A stretch of DNA of 55,439 nt from CAZVWH01 sp964631175 (GTDB taxonomy: Bacteria > Planctomycetota > Phycisphaerae > Sedimentisphaerales > Anaerobacaceae): NCBI GenBank assembly GCA_964631175.1, contig CAZVWH010000005.1, positions 1-55,439 of the forward strand, in the 5' to 3' direction. Both the position numbers and the translations under genes were made by a program. Below the pieces are notes generated by a model. The model searched no databases. It worked only from the letters and a program-made list of their open reading frames with translations, and had not been told where the DNA came from. Positions 8,476 to 17,383 of this stretch are shown here, piece after piece. How positions within the stretch are numbered: the first letter of the stretch is position 1; the number at the start of each line of letters is the position of its first letter.

Positions 8476-9408
8476 GCCTAAGATCTTCCGAACAGTTATA
8501 CGAATTGACTCTGTGGAATTATAAATATATTTATAGCCAAGCTTTTGTATCTTGCTAATATCGTATTCGAAATAGGGCACATCTCCAGGCCACCCAACCT
8601 TTCCACCGCTGTATTCTATTGGAATCCCAGATAGGCTCATTTCTTCTGTAACGATGGCTACTATTTCGCGTACTGATGTTAAATGTTCGTTACTGACGTG
8701 ATAGACTGCAAATGGTTCTTCTGCTTTGTCAAAAACAATTAAGATCGCCTTGATCACGTCTTTAACATAAAGGTAGGGTTTTGTCTGTGTGCCATCTCCT
8801 AACACCATAAGATGGCTTGGATCTCGCCTAAGCTGTATGATAAAGTCGTGGACGACACCGTGCGTGCACCTCTCACCTACAACGTTGGGAAAGCGAAGTA
8901 TCCAGGCCTTAAAGCCGTAGTTTTTAACAAAAACAGATATGTACGCCTCGGCAGCTAACTTGCTTGCACCGTAAAATGATATGGGTTTTACTGGGCCGTA
9001 ATCTTCGTTAAGTACCTGCTTAGCGTCGCCGAAGATTGCAGAAGTACTTGCGAAGAAAATATTCTTTACTTTATGTGCCAGCATTGCCTCAAGTATCTCA
9101 TAAGTAGTCAGAAAGTTCAGTTGTAAATCGATTTTATGATTTTGGCTACCTTGTTGAATATCAGAGTTGGCAGCTAGGTGAAAAACCGTGTCAAATTTTG
9201 CCTCGGAAAATAATGCGTTAATTTTCGCTTTGTCCAGAACGTCGAACCTGGACAAATGAAACTGCTTGTTCACCTTAAGATGCTCAATGTTCTCTTCCCT
9301 ACCAAGATAAAAGTTATCAACGCACCATACCTCATAGCCACGCTCTGTTAGCGCATCACATAAATGACTTCCTATAAATCCCGCGCCCCCGGTAACCAAA
9401 ACTCGCAT
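8467..9408 (-). CDS. NAD-dependent epimerase/dehydratase (extended SDR)
   Basis: 313 aa. The N-terminal MRVLVTGGAGFIGSHLCDAL is the NAD-binding TGxxGFIG motif. FYGASKLAAEAY carries the catalytic YxxxK near residue 145, with an upstream STSAIFG supplying the serine. Length and motifs match the extended SDR group that includes UDP-glucose 4-epimerases and nucleotide-sugar dehydratases. The product sugar cannot be fixed from sequence alone. It sits 17 nt after a GT2 gene and immediately before the heptose fusion, so it may modify the activated heptose or provide a companion sugar. Confidence 0.85.
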   Translation of the reverse strand: MRVLVTGGAGFIGSHLCDALTERGYEVWCVDNFYLGREENIEHLKVNKQFHLSRFDVLDKAKINALFSEAKFDTVFHLAANSDIQQGSQNHKIDLQLNFLTTYEILEAMLAHKVKNIFFASTSAIFGDAKQVLNEDYGPVKPISFYGASKLAAEAYISVFVKNYGFKAWILRFPNVVGERCTHGVVHDFIIQLRRDPSHLMVLGDGTQTKPYLYVKDVIKAILIVFDKAEEPFAVYHVSNEHLTSVREIVAIVTEEMSLSGIPIEYSGGKVGWPGDVPYFEYDISKIQKLGYKYIYNSTESIRITVRKILGKE

Positions 9409-9425
9409 TACGAATTCCTTTGGTT

Positions 9426-10124
9426 TTAAAGACTTTTGGGTGGAATATTAAGACCAAAACGGTACTTCATAAAACAACGTAGGTACGCTTTACCACTACG
9501 CCATCTACTGAGCGTTACTTCGCCGGTACGGAGTTTATATGATATCGGAATTTCTTTGTACCTGTACCCTGCCAGATTGGAACGGATAATGATTTCAGAT
9601 GGAAACGAATAATTTGTCTCCCAGTTTATTGAGTAAATAAGTTCTCTTCTAAAGCCGAACATACCAGTGGTAACATCATGAGTCGGGATTCCATATAGCG
9701 CCCGCACGATAAAAGCAAAAGCACGATTCACCCATAAATTTGTCCAAGGCATAGTCTTCAGAATGTGCGGTGTCCCCAGCCTGCTACCTGAAACAAGGTC
9801 ATACTCCCCTTCGACCATAAGGTCGATAAATTCAGGAATCTTATCAATCGGATAGGTATTATCGCAGTCTGCTGTGATGATGTAATCACCCGCTGCTGAT
9901 AGAATGGCTGTACGCAAGGCGATTCCATGCCCCTGCGGCGGCTGGATAATAACTTTTACTCCTAAATTCTCAGCGACCGCGGCAGTATTATCATTACTGC
10001 TGTCAACTATCAATATTTCTGTATCATACTCTTCGGTGTGCTTTCTTATATCAGCCACAACTAATGGTAAAGCCAATTCTTCGTTAAAGGTTGGCAATAC
10101 TATAGAAACCCGCAGTTTTTTCAT
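9426..10124 (-). CDS. GT2 glycosyltransferase, DPM1-like
   Basis: 232 aa, beginning MKKLRVSIVLPTFNEELALP, a GT-A family 2 start. ITADCDNTYPIDKIPEFI contains the DxD-type metal site region. EIPISYKLRTG and RWRSGKAYLRC near the end resemble the polyprenyl-phosphate sugar synthase (dolichyl-phosphate mannose synthase-like) branch. There is no C-terminal membrane pair, so it is a compact soluble or peripheral enzyme. It probably transfers a sugar to undecaprenyl phosphate or to a growing glycan. It is the first gene after an IS5-like remnant, so the IS footprint separates it from the upstream methyltransferase. Confidence 0.85.
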   Translation of the reverse strand: MKKLRVSIVLPTFNEELALPLVVADIRKHTEEYDTEILIVDSSNDNTAAVAENLGVKVIIQPPQGHGIALRTAILSAAGDYIITADCDNTYPIDKIPEFIDLMVEGEYDLVSGSRLGTPHILKTMPWTNLWVNRAFAFIVRALYGIPTHDVTTGMFGFRRELIYSINWETNYSFPSEIIIRSNLAGYRYKEIPISYKLRTGEVTLSRWRSGKAYLRCFMKYRFGLNIPPKSL

Positions 10125-10234
10125 CGTTTTGCTTTGTTCCGGGGCAAGGAATTATAATTGTTTCCCTAAGCAGTCAGCCCTGAAAAAGTTGATTAAATTC
10201 GATTTTGAGTAACGACTGTCAGCATAACTAAACA

Positions 10235-10775
10235 ATAGGAACAATTGACTACCTTTGTAATTATATCCTCCATAGCTGCGTTCAACACAAATCTATTCGG
10301 CCTTAAATGAACCTATACAAGCAACCTCAGCAGCATGAATGCTGTAGAGCTTGTTTATATCGTTACACTCTTGGTAAAGAAGCTGATATGATAGGCTAAA
10401 CAACTTTTCAAATTCGCTAAGCCGATCCAACTGCAGCTTCCGCTGCCCAGATAGGTTTTAAAGCTGCCTTCTCGTCCGTCTGTACTGTTATATGTGAGCA
10501 TATCGGCCATGCATCACCAACGCCTGTTTGCCTTTACGAAGATAGCGTTGGCTGTGCTTGATACTGCATTCAGCAGCTTTTGTGACCAGCTTTTCACGCA
10601 TCCTGTGATAAGGCTTAGCAGCGGTTTGAAAAATTATTGCTCTCTCTTGCACCGTGCTATAAACAGAAAGCTTCTTTAATTCTGTCCTTTTCGGTGTCCC
10701 TATTTTTTAAGCCCGTACTTGTTCGAGACTTTAGGTGAATAATAGGCTTTGATTATCTTTTGGTTTTGGTCTCAT
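10235..10775 (-). pseudogene. Degraded IS5-like (DDE_Tnp_1) transposase
   Basis: An ATG at 10775 begins MRPKPKDNQSLLF, a usual N-terminus of one IS5-like group. Further on, one frame reads KPYHRMREKLVTKAAECSIK and then GKQALVMHGRYAHI. It is followed by FKTYLG in another frame, then NKLYSIHAAEVACIGSFKAE. These match the C-terminal blocks (RMREKL...GRYAHARQ; LKTYLGR; YSLHAPEVECIGKGKA) of that family. The N-terminal and C-terminal parts are joined with most of the catalytic core missing, and there are several stops and frameshifts. It is an internally deleted, inactive copy. I could not identify its terminal inverted repeats. Confidence 0.8.
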
Positions 10776-10874
10776 AAAAATCCATTGTTAGCGTACTTTT
10801 TGGAGGTTCCAAGTCTTTACATACAAAAAATTTAAATTATGCTTCAAGGCCGACTAAGTATAAGGTTGTCTTAA

Positions 10875-10907
10875 TGAAGCTCTCCGACCAAAGGTCGGAG
10901 AGCTTCA
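10875..10907 (-). terminator. Strong hairpin, probable intrinsic terminator overlapping a stop codon
   Basis: A perfect inverted repeat, 10876-10889 with 10893-10906 around an AAA loop (TTT on the minus strand), extends by one more pair to 10875/10907. It is the only long GC-rich perfect hairpin I found in the locus. The TGA stop of the methyltransferase gene (10905-10907) lies inside the stem. The following minus-strand bases (TTAAGACAACC) are only weakly T-rich, so termination may be partial. It marks the end of the upstream transcription block before the IS5-like remnant. Confidence 0.65.
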
Positions 10908-11645
10908 CTTCTTGGCTACACAGAAAATAGATAGGCCAAAAGGGAATTTAAAGCCGGATAATATGAGCCTATTTTCCAAGAAAAGGATTTGAGTAAGAAA
11001 TCCATTAAGCAAATTAGGCAGCAGTATTAGATCTGACTTTGGTTTCACTTTATTCTTTGGCAGCAACTTTTTCATAAGCCGTATAACTAAAGCCAAGGGA
11101 AAAAGAATTGTATTTCTATAGGTTATACTTTCGATTGAGAAACCGGAATTTCTAAGTTTCAGTTTTACTTCCTTAGTAGTGTATCTATGCCTTGTATGTA
11201 CAGCTTTGTCGTGTTCACTTTTTAAAAAACCATAGGCTGGTAGATTTAGCATCAATCTCCCGCTTTTACACAATACTCGGTGAAGCTCTTCTAATGCCTT
11301 CGTATCATTAACGCTTAAGTGGTATAGAACATCTAAACTAATGATAAGATCAAAGAAATTATTATCAAATGGGATATCGCAAATTGAGCCCTGGACTATA
11401 TTATTTAATTTGCGGAGTTTGCAAAATTTGATAGCTTCCTCAGATATGTCTAATCCATAAGTCTTATATGCCCGCAATCCGCTTAATACACCGCCAGTAC
11501 CACAACCAGCATCTAATATATTAAAATTGTCTCCTTTAAAAGACGTAAATTTATCAACACAACAAAAAACCAGATCTCTTAAACCTACATACCACCAAAA
11601 GCTATCCTCCATGTTATAAAGGGTCGTGTATTCTTCTTTCTCCAT
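10905..11645 (-). CDS. Class I SAM-dependent methyltransferase
   Basis: 246 aa. NILDAGCGTGGVLSGL near residue 42 is motif I of the Rossmann-fold SAM methyltransferases. It is followed by GLDISEEAIKFC (acidic motif II region) and DLIISLDVLYHL (motif IV region). The type is Methyltransf_11/25. It overlaps the upstream DegT aminotransferase gene by 32 nt, so the two are translationally linked. It may methylate the amino sugar made by that enzyme. The stop codon lies inside a strong hairpin. Substrate unknown. Confidence 0.83.
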   Translation of the reverse strand: MEKEEYTTLYNMEDSFWWYVGLRDLVFCCVDKFTSFKGDNFNILDAGCGTGGVLSGLRAYKTYGLDISEEAIKFCKLRKLNNIVQGSICDIPFDNNFFDLIISLDVLYHLSVNDTKALEELHRVLCKSGRLMLNLPAYGFLKSEHDKAVHTRHRYTTKEVKLKLRNSGFSIESITYRNTILFPLALVIRLMKKLLPKNKVKPKSDLILLPNLLNGFLTQILFLENRLILSGFKFPFGLSIFCVAKK

Positions 11646-12774
11646 ATGTTACACTATCCAAATAAAATTCTGTTATAGTCTGGCATATATATTTGATGTT
11701 ATTCTCTGTAAGTTCAGGGTACATAGGCAACGATAGAATTTCCATAGCATATCTTTCGGCGACAGGGAAATTACATTTTTTGTAGCCTAAATCTCTATAG
11801 GCTTGCTGGAAATGGATAGGCATAGGGTAATGGACGTTTGTAACAATGCCTTTATTCTTTAACCACTGTCGCATTTCATCTCTGTTCTGTAACCTCACGA
11901 CATATAGATGGAATACATGCTTGGTATAGTTCATTTCAATAGGGGTTATTACTGGGCTGTTTTTAAGTAAGTCATTATAAAAGTTAGCATGTTTGCGTCT
12001 TATTTTATTCCATTGATCTAAATATTTAAGTTTAACTCTTAGGATTGCCCCTTGGATTTCATCGAGCCTGCTATTAAATCCCTTTATTAAATTGCAATAT
12101 TTTGTCTCTTCGCCATAGTTTCTAAGCATACGTAATTTCTTTGCTATCTCATCATCGTTAGTTACCACTATGCCACCATCACCGTATGCACTTAAATTCT
12201 TGGTGGGATAGAAGCTAAAGCACCCTGCGTCCCCTAATGAACCGACTTTTTTATCCTTATATTCTGCTCCATGGGCCTGACAAGCATCTTCTATAACTTT
12301 CAAATCATATTTTTGAGCTATTTTTAGGATGCGGTCCATATCTGCAGGATGGCCGTAAAGATGAACAGGAATCACCACCTTAGCTTTTATGGCATGAGAG
12401 GATTTCTCAAGATATTCCTCCAATTTTTCTGGGTCCATAGTATATGTATCAGGATCAATATCAACAAATGCTGGCCTTGCATTAGCAAAGCTAATAGCTG
12501 ATACCGTGGGCACAGCTGTATTAGGGACAGTAATAACCTCATCGCCTGAATCCACACCGTAAGCAACCAAGGATAAATGTAAGGCTTCGGTACCAGAACC
12601 AACACCTATTGCATACTTTACTCCGCAGTACCTTGCAAATTCCTCCTCAAAGGCGGCTATTTCCTGTCCTTGAATAAACCAGCCACTATTTAAGACATGA
12701 GAAATAGCGTAGTTTATTTCTTCTCTAATTCCATTGTATTGCTTTGCTAAATCTACGGATGGTATCTGTATCAT
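11614..12774 (-). CDS. DegT/DnrJ/EryC1/StrS-family PLP-dependent sugar aminotransferase
   Basis: 386 aa. FSFYPTKNLSAYGDGG near residue 190 holds the PLP-binding lysine (TKN). EDACQAHGA gives the cofactor-binding Asp and its surroundings, and GSGTEALHLSL the phosphate-binding loop. These enzymes convert keto-sugar nucleotides (for example dTDP- or UDP-linked 3- or 4-keto sugars) to amino sugars. It starts 2 nt after the upstream SDR gene and overlaps the methyltransferase gene by 32 nt. This suggests a three-step unit of epimerase/dehydratase, aminotransferase and methyltransferase. Confidence 0.9.
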   Translation of the reverse strand: MIQIPSVDLAKQYNGIREEINYAISHVLNSGWFIQGQEIAAFEEEFARYCGVKYAIGVGSGTEALHLSLVAYGVDSGDEVITVPNTAVPTVSAISFANARPAFVDIDPDTYTMDPEKLEEYLEKSSHAIKAKVVIPVHLYGHPADMDRILKIAQKYDLKVIEDACQAHGAEYKDKKVGSLGDAGCFSFYPTKNLSAYGDGGIVVTNDDEIAKKLRMLRNYGEETKYCNLIKGFNSRLDEIQGAILRVKLKYLDQWNKIRRKHANFYNDLLKNSPVITPIEMNYTKHVFHLYVVRLQNRDEMRQWLKNKGIVTNVHYPMPIHFQQAYRDLGYKKCNFPVAERYAMEILSLPMYPELTENNIKYICQTITEFYLDSVTYGERRIHDPL

Positions 12775-12776
12775 AT

Positions 12777-13778
12777 CTACCAGTAATACTGCTTATGGTG
12801 TGTATAATAGTTAATCGTATTTTTCAATCCATTTTCCAGATTTGTTTCTGGTTCCCAACCGACAATTTTTTTAATTTTGCTAATATCTGAATAGTAATTG
12901 CCTGGTTCTTGGGCAGCGCGTTCCGGAGTAAAGGGAGCAAACTCCCAGCCGCTACTTTTTGTAACATCGATTATAGCTTTAGCCAACTCCAAAAAGCTTG
13001 AAGGTTGATTATGGCCTACATTAAAAGCTTCTCCATAGGCATTCTTGCATTTGGCACACATGAGTATTGCGTTGACGGCATCTTCGACATAGAGAAAATC
13101 TCTCAGGATTGATCCATCTCCAAAGACTTTTATCTTTTCATTATCTATTGCTAAGCGAATAAACCAATTTGCTACGCCAAAACGACTATGTTTCATTTGT
13201 GCTCTTTCGCCATATATGTTAGTCAGCCTTAGTGTCACAGATCGCACACCGTGATTGTCATTATAAATTTTAAATAGTTTCTGGGCCGTGAGGCTTGAAA
13301 GCTCATAAACGCCTTTTGGATTAATTGGCGAGTCCTCGGTAACAGGCAACTTTGTTGCTTTTCCATATTCGCCACGTGTGCCAGTATAAATAAGTTTTGC
13401 ATCTTTATTAAATTTCCTGCATGCTTCTAAAAGTACTGCTGAGCCTTTGATATTTATATCTATATCTGGGAACGGATTATTAAGACTTAACACATGGTCG
13501 TTTTGTCCTGCAAGATGAAAAATGTAATCCTTATCGCGAGAAATATAATTCATACTGTTTTGATCTGTGACATCACTAAAATTTATGTTTACCTTATCCC
13601 TAATTGGGTGTATATTAAACATGTTTCCTCCGAGCCCCTCAATCATTGCATCAAGCAATGTAACTTCTGCGCCTAATTCAACCAGCTTTATTGCAAGATT
13701 GCTTCCTATGAAACCCAATCCACCAGTAATAAGGACTTTTTTATCTTTAAAGTGATTGGTTTCAGCTAATTGAATCAT
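12777..13778 (-). CDS. NAD-dependent epimerase/dehydratase (extended SDR)
   Basis: 333 aa. KKVLITGGLGFIGSNLAIKL near residue 13 is the NAD-binding motif. TGTRGEYG and then YELSSLTAQKLF fall in the catalytic region. The usual YxxxK appears here as Y-ELSS-LTAQK, so the Tyr-Lys spacing is not standard and should be checked. GSILRDFLYVEDAVNAIL is the typical C-terminal substrate-domain motif. It is 3 nt downstream of a GT2 gene and 2 nt upstream of the DegT aminotransferase, and probably makes that enzyme's keto-sugar substrate or epimerises its product. Confidence 0.8.
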   Translation of the reverse strand: MIQLAETNHFKDKKVLITGGLGFIGSNLAIKLVELGAEVTLLDAMIEGLGGNMFNIHPIRDKVNINFSDVTDQNSMNYISRDKDYIFHLAGQNDHVLSLNNPFPDIDINIKGSAVLLEACRKFNKDAKLIYTGTRGEYGKATKLPVTEDSPINPKGVYELSSLTAQKLFKIYNDNHGVRSVTLRLTNIYGERAQMKHSRFGVANWFIRLAIDNEKIKVFGDGSILRDFLYVEDAVNAILMCAKCKNAYGEAFNVGHNQPSSFLELAKAIIDVTKSSGWEFAPFTPERAAQEPGNYYSDISKIKKIVGWEPETNLENGLKNTINYYTHHKQYYW

Positions 13779-13781
13779 GGT

Positions 13782-14750
13782 TTACTTTCCTTTCTCAAAA
13801 ACTTCACGAATAACAAATTGTGGTGTCTGGTTGTGACTTAGCAGTAGGTGTCCGAGATACTCACCTATGAGTCCTAACATAAGCATCTGAATACCTGAGA
13901 AAATCATCACTACAATAATTAAAGAGGGCCAACCAATGGGAATCTCAGGATGCAACATCTTTTCAATTATTACATAAATACTCATGATTGTTCCAAGACA
14001 GCTAAAAATGAGCCCAAGTAAAGAACTTGTTCGCAAAGGCATTATGGAAAAATTTATGAACATATTAAGCCATAATCTGATTAGTTTCTTTAACGTATAG
14101 CCGGAGTGTCCCTCCTCCCTTTTACCATGATGAACCTCGATTTTGCCAATATTTCTGGTGCACCTCAATGCCAAACCATCAATATATGGATATGGGCCCT
14201 TATATTTAATGATTTCTTGCACAGCAAATCGGCTGAAGCATTTGAAACTCGATAGGTACAAATCCTTGGGTTTGCCCAGCATAAAATTGGAAACCCAGTT
14301 ATTAAATCTACTCCCTATATTTCTAAGCCAATGGTGTTGTTTTTGCTTATAGTAGCTGTACACTATATCATATTGGTTGTCATGGGCCTCTTTAATTAAT
14401 CTTGGGGTTTCTTCAGGTGGATTCTGAAAATCATCATCCATGATTACTATATAGTCCCCATCTGCATAATTTAGGCCGGCCATAACAGCATTATGTTCGC
14501 CAAAATTTTTGGAAAGGCTAAGGTATGTGATTATGGAGGGGTACTTTTTAAACAATTCATGACATACCTCATGACTATTATCTGGGCTGCCATCATTAAC
14601 TAGTACAATTTGCAAATTTTTAGAACCTAAGATGGTTATCAGCTTTTCTACCAAATCATCAATTGTCTTGGCACCATTATAGACAGGAATAAGAACTGAG
14701 ATGTGCATCTGCTTATAATCTTTTATGTTTTTAGATGGTGCATTTATCAT
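13782..14750 (-). CDS. GT2 glycosyltransferase with two C-terminal membrane segments (ArnC/GtrB-like)
   Basis: 322 aa. MHISVLIPVYNGAKTIDDLV is the GT-A start, VIMDDDFQNPPEET contains the DDD-type metal site, and two hydrophobic segments lie near residues 240-262 and 272-300. This architecture is that of polyprenyl-phosphate sugar synthases such as ArnC and GtrB, which load a sugar onto undecaprenyl phosphate at the inner membrane. The start at 14750 lies inside the 55-bp sequence that is repeated across the assembly gap. A GGGAAGAAG ribosome site precedes it in both copies. The next gene downstream starts after 3 nt. Confidence 0.85.
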   Translation of the reverse strand: MINAPSKNIKDYKQMHISVLIPVYNGAKTIDDLVEKLITILGSKNLQIVLVNDGSPDNSHEVCHELFKKYPSIITYLSLSKNFGEHNAVMAGLNYADGDYIVIMDDDFQNPPEETPRLIKEAHDNQYDIVYSYYKQKQHHWLRNIGSRFNNWVSNFMLGKPKDLYLSSFKCFSRFAVQEIIKYKGPYPYIDGLALRCTRNIGKIEVHHGKREEGHSGYTLKKLIRLWLNMFINFSIMPLRTSSLLGLIFSCLGTIMSIYVIIEKMLHPEIPIGWPSLIIVVMIFSGIQMLMLGLIGEYLGHLLLSHNQTPQFVIREVFEKGK

Positions 14751-14771
14751 TCTTCTTCCCTGAGTTTTTTT
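14717..14771. repeat. Left copy of a 55-bp exact direct repeat flanking the N gap
   Basis: This 55-bp segment, from AATCTTTTATG to the run of seven T, is identical base for base to 14872-14926. It contains the start codon of the GT2 gene. It looks like an unmerged contig overlap, not a biological repeat. Confidence 0.9.
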
Positions 14772-14871
14772 NNNNNNNNNNNNNNNNNNNNNNNNNNNNN
14801 NNNNNNNNNNNNNNNNNNNNNNNNNNNNNNNNNNNNNNNNNNNNNNNNNNNNNNNNNNNNNNNNNNNNNNN
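14772..14871. other. Assembly gap (100 N)
   Basis: Exactly 100 N bases, the usual placeholder for an unknown gap length. Both sides end in the same 55-bp sequence, so the gap probably has no real content and the true sequence would be 155 bp shorter here. Confidence 0.98.
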
Positions 14872-14926
14872 AATCTTTTATGTTTTTAGATGGTGCATTT
14901 ATCATTCTTCTTCCCTGAGTTTTTTT
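14872..14926. repeat. Right copy of the 55-bp exact direct repeat
   Basis: Identical to 14717-14771. If the two copies are merged, the intergenic distance between the two GT2 genes falls from 207 to about 52 bp, similar to other spacers in this locus. Confidence 0.9.
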
Positions 14927-14957
14927 ATGTCTTTTCCGGAAGTTTAGTTTGTAGTCT

Positions 14958-15875
14958 TCAACACATCTTGTTTATTAGCCACTTTAACCGTGTACTCGAT
15001 GGAGCAAAAAAATTGAGTTTTCTATATAGAAGGAGTTTCAATTTAAATTCCATTGGCATATCAGATGTGATAATGGTCCATAGTTGTGGATTTTTCTCTG
15101 CTAACAACTTATAGAAAGATTCTATCTCCTCAAAAAAATCCTCATCCTCTATTTCAGAAATGAGCCGCTTAGTTTGCTCTTGTTTTATCACATCAATAAA
15201 TTTTAACATTCGCTTTGCTCTAAAAGTTATTATCTCCTTATTAAAATTTAATAACCCCCCATAAGTTTGATTGTTGTGCTGACGATAACAATACAATCTC
15301 TCATTAGCATGAAATATTCTTCGAGCATATTTCTTTATGATTAGAGAAAACCACACGTCTTCAAAAGGAAGGTCTTGAGGCATAGGAAAAATTATGTCAC
15401 CAATATGTCTTGGGAATGACCAAGCACATCTTGGGATGCTTTTTAGATACTTAAGACAGTATGTAAAATCCTTGTGTATAATGGATCTGTCAATCCAATA
15501 GCTTCCGATTAATCTTAGGCCACTTGTGATTACATAGCTATCATGGCAAAGGGCATCATAGTCAGCCATTATATTAAGGTAATCGAAAAACTTTAAATCA
15601 AGCATATCATCTGCATCAATGCACTTTACAATTTTACCATTAGTCAGTGTGTATCCATAATTTAGGCCAGCAATTTTACCAATGTCTTTATTTTCACACA
15701 CTTTTATACGTGAATCTTTTTTTTCGATTTCCTTCAGTATAGTTAAGGTATTATCCGCAGAATGATCCTCAACTACGATTAACTCCCAATCCTTATAGTC
15801 TGCTTTGAGAAATGGAGTTATAGCATCATTTATATATAGTGATGCATTTTTGGCAGGCATAATAAAACTTATCAT
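14958..15875 (-). CDS. GT2 glycosyltransferase
   Basis: 305 aa, beginning MISFIMPAKNASLYINDAIT. WELIVVEDHSADNTL is the typical GT-A nucleotide-binding strand, and KIVKCIDADDMLD contains the DxD metal-binding site near residue 91. No membrane segments are seen. The donor and acceptor are not predictable. The C-terminal part has many aromatic and basic residues, as in many O-antigen GT2 enzymes. It is preceded by a 399-bp spacer. Confidence 0.85.
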   Translation of the reverse strand: MISFIMPAKNASLYINDAITPFLKADYKDWELIVVEDHSADNTLTILKEIEKKDSRIKVCENKDIGKIAGLNYGYTLTNGKIVKCIDADDMLDLKFFDYLNIMADYDALCHDSYVITSGLRLIGSYWIDRSIIHKDFTYCLKYLKSIPRCAWSFPRHIGDIIFPMPQDLPFEDVWFSLIIKKYARRIFHANERLYCYRQHNNQTYGGLLNFNKEIITFRAKRMLKFIDVIKQEQTKRLISEIEDEDFFEEIESFYKLLAEKNPQLWTIITSDMPMEFKLKLLLYRKLNFFAPSSTRLKWLINKMC

Positions 15876-16274
15876 ATGTTAATACTAAGGCAATATTTAA
15901 TAGATTTAGAGAAAAGATTAATTTTCCAGTATTTCTCTAAAATTTGAGGAATTTACTAATTGTTCATAAATTGGTAAGCGATAGTGTCGTAATGTTTCTT
16001 CCTGCATAGATATTGTTTTTCTTACTGTTGTCTTTACGATTTAATCCCTGTTCAGAATAATTGTTTACAATTTTGGGTCTGTGGCCATAGTCTTTTTTAA
16101 GCCACTTAAGTTATTTTTCACTTAAAAATTAATAAAGAAATCTAACTGGAAAAATCCTTATCTTAGAGCCTGCTACTTAATATCTGCCGGTTTCGGAGCG
16201 TATCCTATATGGCTATCGCGAGTGGAGATTATGAATTGATTGATTACTATTACTAAGCGCTTTCACATAGATGG
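15876..16274. other. 399-bp intergenic region, no gene seen
   Basis: AT-rich, with no recognisable ORF, transposase fragment or terminator on either strand. It could hold an internal promoter for the downstream GT2 genes, but I see no convincing -35/-10 pair. Confidence 0.5.
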
Positions 16275-17345
16275 TTATGATTTTATTGCCAACATGTCAA
16301 AATTATACTTATTAAAGTGAAGTAGATTGGTTCTCTCAAAGTTTTGTTCCTTGAACCACTGCTCCACTTCTTCTGGATAATGTGTATGACGGTATTTGGG
16401 AGAATAGGTATCAAAAAGACCTATCATCCTATCATCTGTGCTTAAATAAGAATATGGACATGAACTATTGTGTTTTGACTTTACCTTGCTCCAAAGATTG
16501 AACAATGGGAGTGAGATCTTTAAAACTTGCCACAATATAAAGGGGGGTATCCTGGAAGTGAAAAAACGCACAAAGTTCAGCACCATGGTATAAATAAAGC
16601 ACCTCTTAGGATAAAGCCATAGATAAAAACGACCTTGCTTTTTCAAAAGATGCATTAACGCTTGGGCTGATAACTTTGTATTTGGGCTATGGTGCAGGAC
16701 GCCAGCTGCGTAAATGATATCGATAGACTCATCCACAAGGGGAGGAGTCATAACATTTCCCTGGATAAACAAAACATTATTCTTGTCGCTAGACTCCTTA
16801 TAAGCTAAATCAATACTTTCACTTATTTCCAATGATATTACATTATCCGATAGTTTAGCAAAGGCCGAGGTTGTCCATCCATGACCGGAGCCGGCATCCA
16901 AGATTATCATATTGCGCATGTGTTCGTTTTTAACCAGTAACTGCTTTTCTAAATTGTTAAGCATCTCTTCTCTGGTCAGCCCCCAGACAGTGCTTTTACT
17001 TTTGAGCATCTTCCATTCATAGCTGAAACTTGTATGGGCATGTCTTACCCTGGCCTCAAGTGTTGGTGGCTGAAGGTTGACACCCAATTTGCATAAAATA
17101 TCTTTGAATTTAAGAAAATACGCTTTGTAAGGTCGTGCTTCTATATTCACGGTTCGGATAATGTTTCCGATGATAGGATAGAAGTGTCCACATTGGCATA
17201 ACAAGATACCATCACGTTTGTAGCTGAGCTGAACATTTGCCTGCGGTTTCATCACTCCTTTTCCTGTTTCGTCGAAGAAGATTAATTCCATTGTGCTTCT
17301 GCCGCAGTTAAGGCACTTAACGTATTTTATCAGCTCTAAATTCAT
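16275..17345 (-). CDS. SAM-dependent methyltransferase with N-terminal zinc-knuckle-like segment
   Basis: 356 aa. The N-terminus has a CxxC pair (C11, C14) and a second CxC pair (C50, C52) in a Trm112-like arrangement that probably binds zinc. The methyltransferase core starts near residue 145 with NMIILDAGSGHGWTTSAFA (motif I). ISLEISESIDLAY (motif II) and DIIYAAGVLHHSPN (motif IV region) follow. Such proteins are common in polysaccharide loci and may methylate sugars or lipid-linked intermediates. It lies 38 nt after an asparagine-synthase-like gene. Confidence 0.82.
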   Translation of the reverse strand: MNLELIKYVKCLNCGRSTMELIFFDETGKGVMKPQANVQLSYKRDGILLCQCGHFYPIIGNIIRTVNIEARPYKAYFLKFKDILCKLGVNLQPPTLEARVRHAHTSFSYEWKMLKSKSTVWGLTREEMLNNLEKQLLVKNEHMRNMIILDAGSGHGWTTSAFAKLSDNVISLEISESIDLAYKESSDKNNVLFIQGNVMTPPLVDESIDIIYAAGVLHHSPNTKLSAQALMHLLKKQGRFYLWLYPKRCFIYTMVLNFVRFFTSRIPPFILWQVLKISLPLFNLWSKVKSKHNSSCPYSYLSTDDRMIGLFDTYSPKYRHTHYPEEVEQWFKEQNFERTNLLHFNKYNFDMLAIKS

Positions 17346-17383
17346 CTGATTTAATTCTACTGTAACAACATAGGTTATAGCAC

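Noticed and set aside
10494..10679. Plus-strand ORF of 61 codons
   Set aside because: The other strand encodes clear IS5-like transposase blocks at the same place, so this is a shadow frame.
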